Source of the DNA: Desulfobulbaceae bacterium
GTDB lineage: Bacteria > Desulfobacterota > Desulfobulbia > Desulfobulbales > DAOVSZ01
Assembly: GCA_030627725.1 (NCBI GenBank)
Contig: DAOVSZ010000152.1
Span: 1 to 6,720, forward strand
Direction: 5' to 3'
DNA: 6,720 bases
Shown here: in pieces, positions 1 through 5,329 of the stretch
Layout: each line of letters begins with the position of its first letter
How positions within the stretch are numbered: position 1 is the stretch's first letter
Translations under genes and position numbers: made by a program
The notes under the pieces: generated by a model
What the model saw: the letters and a program-made list of their open reading frames with translations, nothing else
Told to the model about the DNA's origin: nothing
Database searches by the model: none

Positions 1-257
1 AAATTATCGGGTATGTCGGTTCAACCGGACTCTCAACCGGCCCGCATCTTGATTACCGGATAAAACATGGTGACACCTTCAAAAATCCTTTCTCCATTGA
101 GTTCAAACCGAAATCCGTGTTGAGCAAGGCGCAGGTTGCTGAACTTCAAGAAGAGATACGCTTATATGCGGATCTAGAACAGATCATCTCCGGCCAGAAT
201 ACGCTGCATGTAAAGAATGTTGTTGTTCCCGCCGATGGCAGAATATCCTCTCTTTAA
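1..257 (+). CDS. M23-family peptidase (LytM domain), C-terminal fragment
   Basis: This is the 3' end of a gene that begins before the window; the readable frame starts at base 3 and ends at TAA 255-257, giving 84 residues. It reads IIGYVGSTGLSTGPHLDYRI near its start, which matches the last conserved block of M23/LytM metallopeptidases (G-x-S/T-G-x-x-T-G-P-H-L-H-[FY]-E). These zinc enzymes cut peptidoglycan cross-links in the periplasm or act as amidase activators. After the motif comes HGDTFKNPFSIEF, the usual closing strand, then about 50 residues with a helical stretch rich in E, L and Q. The second His of the HxH motif, normally a zinc ligand, is Asp here (HLD). I believe HLD[FY]R variants occur in related bacteria, and Asp can bind zinc, so activity is possible but not shown. 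The N-terminal domains and the first zinc ligands are outside the window. Confidence 0.85.
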   Translation, partial: IIGYVGSTGLSTGPHLDYRIKHGDTFKNPFSIEFKPKSVLSKAQVAELQEEIRLYADLEQIISGQNTLHVKNVVVPADGRISSL

Positions 258-272
258 ATACCAATAGATTAA

Positions 273-341
273 CAGTTTACGGTTTACAGTGAGGACCTGT
301 TGTTTTTTTGCCGTAAACCGTAAACTGTAAACCGTAAACTG
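273..341. repeat. Inverted GTAAACY heptamer cluster upstream of trmL
   Basis: The left arm 273-290 (CAGTTTACGGTTTACAGT) is the exact reverse complement of 324-341, an 18-bp perfect inverted repeat with a 33-nt loop. The right side is an array: 313-326 and 327-340 are identical 14-mers, each GTAAACC plus GTAAACT, so four heptamers run in tandem. The left arm holds two heptamers in the opposite orientation and a decayed third. Because the right side is duplicated, the left arm can pair with 313-327 (15 bp) or with 324-341 (18 bp). The loop contains T7 at 303-309, but no T run follows the 3' arm, so a standard intrinsic terminator is not supported. The array ends 9 bases before the trmL ATG and occupies the space where a ribosome binding site would lie. 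A sister array is at 5249-5283. Confidence 0.9.
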
Positions 342-350
342 CCCTATCTA

Positions 351-812
351 ATGTCCCCTCCTTTCAATATTGTCCTGGTCGAACCTGAGATCCCACCGAA
401 CACAGGGAGCATAGCCCGGCTCTGCGGCGCTACCGACTCTGTCCTCCACCTTGTCAAACCTCTCGGGTTCAGCACGGATGACAGGTATCTCAAACGTGCA
501 GGACTCGATTACTGGAAGCACGTCACAATCATCTATTGGGAAAACCTGGAAGAATTTCTCCGGGCCCAAGATGAGAACTCGATCTATTTTTTGAGTAAAA
601 AGGTATCAAGAAGTTACACGGAGTGCTGTTTCAAGCCGGGGGATTATCTCATTTTCGGCAAAGAGACAAAAGGCCTTCCTGAAGAAATCATCACACTTTA
701 CGAGGACCGCTGCTACACCATTCCCATGAGCAACCCGAACATCCGCAGCCTCAACCTTGCGATGGCGGCAGGCATTGTGCTGTATGAGGCGATCAGACAG
801 CAGAAGAGGTAA
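351..812 (+). CDS. trmL: tRNA (cytidine(34)-2'-O)-methyltransferase TrmL
   Basis: The 153-residue product is a short SPOUT-class methyltransferase of the TrmL/YibK family, a normal full length. In that family the enzyme uses S-adenosylmethionine to 2'-O-methylate the wobble nucleotide (C34 or cmnm5U34) of tRNA-Leu isoacceptors in the cytoplasm and acts as a dimer. Three conserved blocks are visible: PEIPPNTGSIARLC (residues 12-25), FGKETKGLP (102-110) and IPMSNPNIRSLNLA (124-137). The last two form the trefoil-knot cofactor site. The ATG at 351 is the only start that keeps the N-terminal strand NIVLVEPEIPPNTG, yet no Shine-Dalgarno sequence precedes it; a heptamer repeat array ends 9 bases upstream. 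The 3' end is unusual: codon 153 and the TAA stop overlap the left end of an inserted-looking element (808-912). Removing the element and one AGAAGA copy gives AAG AGT TGA, so only the last residue (Ser to Arg) appears changed. Confidence 0.95.
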   Translation: MSPPFNIVLVEPEIPPNTGSIARLCGATDSVLHLVKPLGFSTDDRYLKRAGLDYWKHVTIIYWENLEEFLRAQDENSIYFLSKKVSRSYTECCFKPGDYLIFGKETKGLPEEIITLYEDRCYTIPMSNPNIRSLNLAMAAGIVLYEAIRQQKR

Positions 813-912
813 CTGCAGCACCCCAGATGCACGCGATCAGGCTGGTTCACATAGGACTACTATAGTTCACCAGCCTGCTTGCGCGCATCTGGGGCACTGC
901 TGAATAGTTACC
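808..912. mobile_element. MITE-like palindromic element with 6-bp flanking duplication
   Basis: The element is 105 bp and nearly all of it folds on itself. The ends GGTAACT (808-814) and AGTTACC (906-912) pair exactly, CAGCA 816-820 pairs with TGCTG 898-902, and 821-846 pairs with 869-894 over 26 positions with two mismatches and one G-T. The central 22 nt can form a small ATAG/CTAT stem. Exact direct repeats AGAAGA sit immediately outside both ends (802-807 and 913-918), as expected for a target-site duplication. There is no room for a transposase, so it would be mobilised in trans. Its right end closely matches the right end of the element at 6315-6380. It lies between convergent genes, and the hairpin could also limit read-through, although no T tract follows on either strand. 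An immobile palindromic repeat of REP type is the alternative; the duplication argues for insertion. Confidence 0.78.
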
Positions 913-937
913 AGAAGAGTTGATATGTTGCGGGTTC

Positions 938-3061
938 CTATTTCCCGTCAAGCGCCCTTCTGATTGTCTTTGCAAGGTCCTTGATGAAAAAAGGCTTCAT
1001 GGAAAATTCTTTTATTCCGATTTCTTTTGCCGCCTTTTCATCGATCAATTCATTAAAACCGGTACACATGATGATCGGCAGGTCCGGCCGGATCCGCAGC
1101 ATCTCTTTGGCCAGTTCATCCCCTGCCAATTCAGGCATGGCCTGGTCCGTAATCACCAGATCGAATTTTTCCGGACTGGCGCGGAACTCCTCAAGGGCCT
1201 TGACGCTGTCTGTCTCAACAACGGTCCTGTAGCCGAGCTGGACCAGTATCTCTCCTGCCATGGCCGTCAGGGTCTCTTCATCATCCACAAAAAGAATAGA
1301 TTCCTTTCCTGTAGGACATTCTTCTGACTTTTCTATCTTTTCAATCTGCCCTTTAAGAATCCGAGGCAGGTATACCTCAAAGACAGACCCCTCACCCGGG
1401 CTGCTTTTCACAGAGATATATCCTTTCAGAGACTTGACAAGACCGTGCACAACCGACAACCCCATACCTGTGCCCTTGCTGGGCTCTTTGGTGGTGAAAA
1501 ACGGGTCGAAAATCCTCTCTATCACCTGCGGATCAATGCCATGTCCGGTGTCGCTTATGGTGAGTCTGGCATATGGCCCGGGACGAAAGCCGGGAATATT
1601 CTTTACCTTTTTCAGATCAAGTTTCTGCAAGTTGATCTTCAAGGTCCCACCCTTTTCCAGCATTGAATGAAAGGCGTTCACACTCAGGTTCATGACAATC
1701 TGGTGGATCTGGGTGGGGTCGGAAAGGATAAAACAGTCCCTGTCTATCTCATGCTGAATATCCACTGTCGCCGGCATGGTTGCCCTGAGCAGTTTAATCG
1801 CTTCACGGACAATCAGGTCCATCTGCAGGGCTTTTTTCTGCTGATCAGACTGTCTGCTGAAAGAAAGTATCTGTTTGATCAACTCCTTGGCCCTGTTTGA
1901 AGAGTTCAGGACCTCTCGTAAGTATTTTTTATTGACATGACCTTCAGCTGTAGCGCGGAAGGCCAGCTCGGTATAGCCGACAATGGCGGCAAGGATGTTG
2001 TTGAAATCGTGCGCAATCCCCCCGGCAAGCGTGCCGATCGCCTGCATCTTCTGGAACTGGACCAGTTTCTTCTCAAGCTGCCTTCTGTAGCTTAAGTCTC
2101 TCATGGTGACAAGGGCCGAACTCCAGGCATTATGAATAATCCCGGTGACATTAATCTCGACCTCCAGGACGGACCCGTCTTTTGCTGTCATTTGGGCCCT
2201 GACAAGCTGACCATGTTGGCTCTCTTTATCAAAGCCATAGACCACGGCGCTCACACTTTCTTCGTCATAAGGAAAATCAATGAGAGAGTCGAGATGTATC
2301 CGGCCAAGTTCCTCGGCTGAGTATCCGGACAACTCTTCATATTTCTTATTCACGAAGACATGCAGGCCGCGCTGGATGATGGCAATGCCGTCTGTGGAGT
2401 TTTCAGAAAGAGCGCGGTATTTCTGCTCGGAATAGAGTAATTTTTCACTTTCTAAAGAAGTGAAAAGCAAAAGAGAGATAAAATCCGCCAGAATATTGAA
2501 CAGACGAATATCGCTGGGATGAAAGATATGGGACTGTGCATGACTCAGGTTTAAGATCCCGATCGTTTTGTCCCTTACGAACAGGGGCATAGAGAACATA
2601 CTGCCGATGCTGACCTTCGTCGAAACTTCCGAAACAAAAAGAGGTGATTTTGTGATATCCTCTACCAGGATTGCCTTTTTATCTCTCAGGACCTGGCCGG
2701 CTATGCCATGACCATGCCTGAAACTGTAATCAAGGTTTTTCTTGTTAAATATATTACTGGTTTTTTCAACAAAGCTTTTATGGTCCGGATCACTTGCTGC
2801 GACAAGAAAGAGACGGTTCCTGTCCTCATCCAGCAACATGATGGAAAAGTTCTGAGCCAGGGTGTTTTTTATGACTATATCAAGAATGGTCTGACAGGTT
2901 TGACCGAAATTATGTATATCTTTAAGGGCGCTCCCTATCTCCTTGATGGCGGAGAGTTCGGCTATTTTGTCTTCCAGGCGGCCTGAAATCTGCGTTATCT
3001 GTTTTTTCAGAAAAAGATTTTCATCCTGAATGGCTGTGTCTGTTTTTTTGTCAGTGGTCAT
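938..3061 (-). CDS. Cytosolic GAF-PAS hybrid sensor histidine kinase with receiver domain
   Basis: The 707-residue product has no signal peptide or membrane segment. In order it shows an N-terminal coiled coil (about 13-45), a GAF domain (about 50-205; HGHGIAGQVL and GSMFSMPLFVRDKTIGILNL are typical), a PAS domain (about 212-330), a HisKA dimerisation helix with phospho-acceptor His351 in GGIAHDFNNIL, a HATPase domain, and a C-terminal receiver (about 587-705). The ATPase has Asn462 in the N box, DTGHG (504-508), FDPFFTTK (518-525) and GTGMGLS (530-536). The receiver keeps acidic Asp593/Asp594, acceptor Asp639, Thr667 and Lys689, so both modules look active. It probably autophosphorylates His351 and passes phosphate to Asp639. 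There is no DNA-binding output, so a further phosphotransfer partner is likely elsewhere. GAF and PAS ligands cannot be deduced. The ATG is 3 bases after the HDOD stop with only a weak ribosome site, which suggests translational coupling. The stop is TAG. Confidence 0.93.
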   Translation of the reverse strand: MTTDKKTDTAIQDENLFLKKQITQISGRLEDKIAELSAIKEIGSALKDIHNFGQTCQTILDIVIKNTLAQNFSIMLLDEDRNRLFLVAASDPDHKSFVEKTSNIFNKKNLDYSFRHGHGIAGQVLRDKKAILVEDITKSPLFVSEVSTKVSIGSMFSMPLFVRDKTIGILNLSHAQSHIFHPSDIRLFNILADFISLLLFTSLESEKLLYSEQKYRALSENSTDGIAIIQRGLHVFVNKKYEELSGYSAEELGRIHLDSLIDFPYDEESVSAVVYGFDKESQHGQLVRAQMTAKDGSVLEVEINVTGIIHNAWSSALVTMRDLSYRRQLEKKLVQFQKMQAIGTLAGGIAHDFNNILAAIVGYTELAFRATAEGHVNKKYLREVLNSSNRAKELIKQILSFSRQSDQQKKALQMDLIVREAIKLLRATMPATVDIQHEIDRDCFILSDPTQIHQIVMNLSVNAFHSMLEKGGTLKINLQKLDLKKVKNIPGFRPGPYARLTISDTGHGIDPQVIERIFDPFFTTKEPSKGTGMGLSVVHGLVKSLKGYISVKSSPGEGSVFEVYLPRILKGQIEKIEKSEECPTGKESILFVDDEETLTAMAGEILVQLGYRTVVETDSVKALEEFRASPEKFDLVITDQAMPELAGDELAKEMLRIRPDLPIIMCTGFNELIDEKAAKEIGIKEFSMKPFFIKDLAKTIRRALDGK

Positions 3062-3064
3062 GAG

Positions 3065-3982
3065 TTATTCGCTCGTACCAAAGAATGCACTGATTTCAGG
3101 GCGAAGAGAGCGAAGGAATTCCACACAATCTTCAATATATCCCGGCAAAAAACCTAATTTTTCACCGATCTCCAGAGGATCATCGACACAAGGAGAACCG
3201 CTTTTACCTATCTCGGCAGCATGAGACAGACTGTTGGCAAGTTGTATCAACAGGGCATTATGATGCAATTCATCTTCACTCAGTTCAGGGGTATGATGAT
3301 GCCGGACAGCCTGGATGAAACTTTCAGGAAAATTCCAGAGGTGCATCAGCATGGAGGCCATATTGCCATGGTCTATACCCAACAGCTCTTCTTCCACCTG
3401 ATACAGAGGGACCTGATTTTTGTCTGCCTCTTCCAGGACGACTGCATATTCATCAGGAAAATAAATTGAGAAAATCGCCTTTCCTATATCATGCAAGAGG
3501 CTGACAAGAAAAACCGATTTTTTACAAAATGCAATCTGGTTGTCAATCTGTGAACAGACGCGCCGGGCTGCGTACGATGCGCCAAGTGAATGGACCCATA
3601 AATCCTGCATATTCAGTAAACTCCGTCTGCTGCCGGGCTGAAGGACAGGAAAGACACTCATGCCGATGGTCAAGCTGACGATTTCGTCGAACCCTATCAG
3701 CATGATGGCCCGGTCAATGGTATCAACCGATCGCCCCATGCCGTAATAGGAAGAATTCGCAAGCTTCAAGACCTTGTTGGCGATTGCCTGGTCCTTGGCG
3801 ATAAAAATTTCAAGGTCCCGGGCCGAGGTATCTTCATCTTGAGCAAGTTCAAGAATTTTCTGGGCAACTACAGGCAGGGTCGGAAGCTGGGTCCTCTTGT
3901 TGCGGACAAGGTCCACAACCCGCTCTTTCACGTCCGTAAAGCGTTGTGAAGAGGTTTTTATGCCGGAGGAAATTGTTTTCAT
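3065..3982 (-). CDS. HDOD domain signalling protein
   Basis: The 305-residue protein carries an HDOD (HD-related output) domain, a mostly helical module of bacterial signalling proteins. The signature LPTLPVVAQKILEL is at 33-46, followed by the family pattern IAKDQAIANKVLKLANSSYYG (61-81) and the central helices IDRAIMLIGFDEIVSL (89-104). Residues from HD phosphohydrolases remain: LLHDIGK (162-168), DHG (204-206), LWNFPESFIQAV (215-226) and HHH (228-230). HDOD domains are generally regarded as non-catalytic, so a scaffold or regulatory role is likelier than nucleotide hydrolysis. About 30 residues precede the domain and about 70 follow it, with no other recognisable domain or membrane segment. 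It ends 3 bases before the hybrid kinase start, and such close pairing suggests a shared pathway; HDOD proteins often accompany kinases and receivers. The ATG at 3982 is the natural start for this length; the ribosome binding site is weak. Confidence 0.92.
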   Translation of the reverse strand: MKTISSGIKTSSQRFTDVKERVVDLVRNKRTQLPTLPVVAQKILELAQDEDTSARDLEIFIAKDQAIANKVLKLANSSYYGMGRSVDTIDRAIMLIGFDEIVSLTIGMSVFPVLQPGSRRSLLNMQDLWVHSLGASYAARRVCSQIDNQIAFCKKSVFLVSLLHDIGKAIFSIYFPDEYAVVLEEADKNQVPLYQVEEELLGIDHGNMASMLMHLWNFPESFIQAVRHHHTPELSEDELHHNALLIQLANSLSHAAEIGKSGSPCVDDPLEIGEKLGFLPGYIEDCVEFLRSLRPEISAFFGTSE

Positions 3983-4007
3983 AAGAGTCTGGTCAGCAAA
4001 GTTTTCA

Positions 4008-4034
4008 CTACAAAGTGCACAGATGACACGGAGT
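4008..4034. repeat. Degenerate 9-bp tandem repeat between lpxB and the HDOD gene
   Basis: Three consecutive 9-mers, CTACAAAGT, GCACAGATG and ACACGGAGT, align to a loose consensus NCACAGAGT. On the other strand this reads like CTCTGTGT-CTCTGTG strings that I recall as a common intergenic repeat in environmental bacterial genomes (from memory, not checked). It fills the middle of the 71-base gap downstream of lpxB. I see no convincing hairpin plus T run in that gap, so transcription may continue from lpxB into the HDOD gene. Confidence 0.45.
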
Positions 4035-4053
4035 TTATATATTTTTTTATCAT

Positions 4054-5253
4054 TTAACCATCAATCATGTCCAGTACAAGTTCCGCCGTTCGATAAGATG
4101 CCCCGGGCTCACCAAGCATCCTGCAGACCTCAGTAAGCTGACGCCGCATGTGTTGCCGCTTTTTCCTGTTTCCAAGAAGATCACTGACTGCCTCAAAAAT
4201 ATTGTCCGTGGTGGCGTCATATTGAAGCAGTTCCGGCGCCACTTCCCTGTTGGCAACGAGATTGACCAGAGAGGCGTATTTCACACGGATCAGGCGGCTT
4301 CCTATAAAATGAGAAACAGGAGAAAGACGATAGGCCACGACCATCGGCACATTCAGAATCGCAAGTTCGAGAGTCACGGTGCCGGAAGCGGTCATGACCA
4401 CATCGCAGGCGGCCATAAGATCATATCTCTTTTCCGAAATCACCCGCACATCGAGATGACAGCCGGCAAGGCCGTTCTCATCTAAATTGCTGCGTTTAAG
4501 GGTGGAGGCAAGGGGAATGAGGAAGGTCAGGTTATCATGACGATCGGCAAGTTTCTCTGCCGCGGCAACAAAGAGAGGCAACATAGCCGAAACCTCCCTT
4601 TTTCTGCTGCCGGGCAGAATCCCGACAAGGGTATTTCCTTTACGGATTCCATGTGTTGCTATAAAACTGTTTCTGTCCTCACCGCGCTTGACGGAATCCA
4701 GGAGAGGATGCCCGACAAAACTGACACGAACACCCTTTTTCCTGTAAAATTCCTTTTCAAATGGCAGAATGACCGCAATTTCATCGACAAGCCGACGGAT
4801 CTTTTTGACCCGGCCGCTGCGCCAGGCCCATACCTGCGGACTGATGTAGTAGAGAACTGGGATTCCGAGTTTTTTTGCTTTTTTTGCAAGAATCAGGTTG
4901 AAATCAGGGAAATCGATAAGAATAAGGAGAGCGGGAGGGCGTTCCCGCATGCGCCTTTCCATTGCCCGCAAGGCGCCCAGGATATCTTTCAGGTGGCCAA
5001 AGACCTCAAGCAGCCCGACAACTGCGATCTTTGAGGCGTCACAGAGCAATTCAACCCCTTCTGCCTTCAAGGCATCGCCGCCAATCCCTGAAAAAGTACT
5101 TCCGGAAGAGATTCTTTTGATTGCCGAGACGAGCCGGGCGCCATGCATATCACCTGAGGCCTCGCCTGCAACGATCATTATGTTTGTATTTGATGTTTTC
5201 TTGTTCAGTGTCTGAGTACCTCTATTGGTTCGAAATTCAACATTCTCAGTCAA
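4054..5253 (-). CDS. lpxB: Lipid-A-disaccharide synthase LpxB
   Basis: LpxB (glycosyltransferase family 19) joins UDP-2,3-diacylglucosamine and lipid X (2,3-diacylglucosamine-1-phosphate) into the tetra-acyl lipid A disaccharide, releasing UDP, at the inner face of the cytoplasmic membrane. Numbered from the longest frame, hallmarks are IMIVAGEASGDMHGA (25-39), GIGGDALKAEG (56-66), LIDFPDFN (112-119, with the Asp of the family active site), YYISPQVWAWRSGRVKKI (135-152), FVGHPLLD (179-186), ILPGSRKREV (212-221), TASGTVTLELA (288-298) and YASLVNLVANREVAPELLQ (326-344). The core length fits the family, about 380 residues. The start is unresolved. The frame opens with TTG at 5253, inside a heptamer repeat array and without a ribosome site. 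CTG at 5208 has AGAGGT nine bases upstream. ATG at 5178 gives 374 residues but cuts into the first strand. The protein core is certain; the first 25 residues are not. Confidence 0.96.
   Translation of the reverse strand: MTENVEFRTNRGTQTLNKKTSNTNIMIVAGEASGDMHGARLVSAIKRISSGSTFSGIGGDALKAEGVELLCDASKIAVVGLLEVFGHLKDILGALRAMERRMRERPPALLILIDFPDFNLILAKKAKKLGIPVLYYISPQVWAWRSGRVKKIRRLVDEIAVILPFEKEFYRKKGVRVSFVGHPLLDSVKRGEDRNSFIATHGIRKGNTLVGILPGSRKREVSAMLPLFVAAAEKLADRHDNLTFLIPLASTLKRSNLDENGLAGCHLDVRVISEKRYDLMAACDVVMTASGTVTLELAILNVPMVVAYRLSPVSHFIGSRLIRVKYASLVNLVANREVAPELLQYDATTDNIFEAVSDLLGNRKKRQHMRRQLTEVCRMLGEPGASYRTAELVLDMIDG
5206..5223 (-). promoter_or_regulatory. Candidate ribosome binding site and CTG start for lpxB
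   Basis: Read on the minus strand, AGAGGT (5223-5218) is followed after 9 bases by an in-frame CTG (5208-5206) and then AACAAGAAA. Starting here gives a 384-residue LpxB beginning nine residues before the first conserved strand, which fits the family well. CTG starts are rare, so the evidence is the spacing and the lack of any such signal before TTG 5253 or ATG 5178. Confidence 0.4.
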
Positions 5254-5283
5254 CTGTCAACCGTAAACTGTAAACTGTAAACC
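5249..5283. repeat. GTMAACY heptamer array at the 5' end of lpxB
   Basis: Five heptamers lie head to tail without spacers: GTCAACT, GTCAACC, GTAAACT, GTAAACT and GTAAACC. They share the unit of the cluster at 273-341 but include two units with A to C at the third position. The array covers the TTG that opens the longest lpxB frame and ends 46 bases from the oxidoreductase stop codon. Unlike the first cluster it has no inverted arm. Confidence 0.88.
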
Positions 5284-5306
5284 AATATCCACATTTTTTC
5301 CCACAG

Positions 5307-5318
5307 GAACAATTGTTC
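5307..5318. promoter_or_regulatory. Perfect 12-bp palindrome GAACAATTGTTC
   Basis: This gap-free perfect palindrome lies 11 bases downstream of the oxidoreductase stop, in the space before lpxB. It has no loop, so a protein-binding site is likelier than a hairpin. It fits the GAAC-N4-GTTC pattern known for Gram-positive LexA, but that resemblance is weak evidence in this type of organism and lpxB is not a usual SOS gene. Confidence 0.3.
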
Positions 5319-5329
5319 TACCTTCTGCT

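Noticed and set aside
273..341. Rho-independent terminator between the peptidase gene and trmL
   Set aside because: The stem is strong, but the T run is in the loop and no T tract follows the 3' arm; the sequence is better explained as heptamer repeats.
348..569. A 73-codon minus-strand frame
   Set aside because: It overlaps the start of trmL in antisense and has no recognisable features.
931..955. Small CGGG/CCCG hairpin at the end of the kinase gene as a terminator
   Set aside because: The stem is only 4 bp, overlaps the coding end and has no following T run.
920..1670. Several + strand frames of 80-136 codons
   Set aside because: They are antisense to the receiver and ATPase domains of the hybrid kinase and have low-complexity or shadow-like translations.
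3062..3064. Single fused HDOD-kinase gene broken by a frameshift
   Set aside because: Both proteins are complete with normal ends, and a separate ATG follows the TAA by 3 bases, so this is ordinary tight gene spacing.
4537..5034. A 165-codon + strand open frame
   Set aside because: It lies antisense within lpxB, whose conserved blocks cover the same bases, and its translation shows no family pattern.
5249..5283. CRISPR-like array
   Set aside because: The units are 7 bp with no spacers, unlike CRISPR repeats of roughly 23-47 bp with unique spacers.
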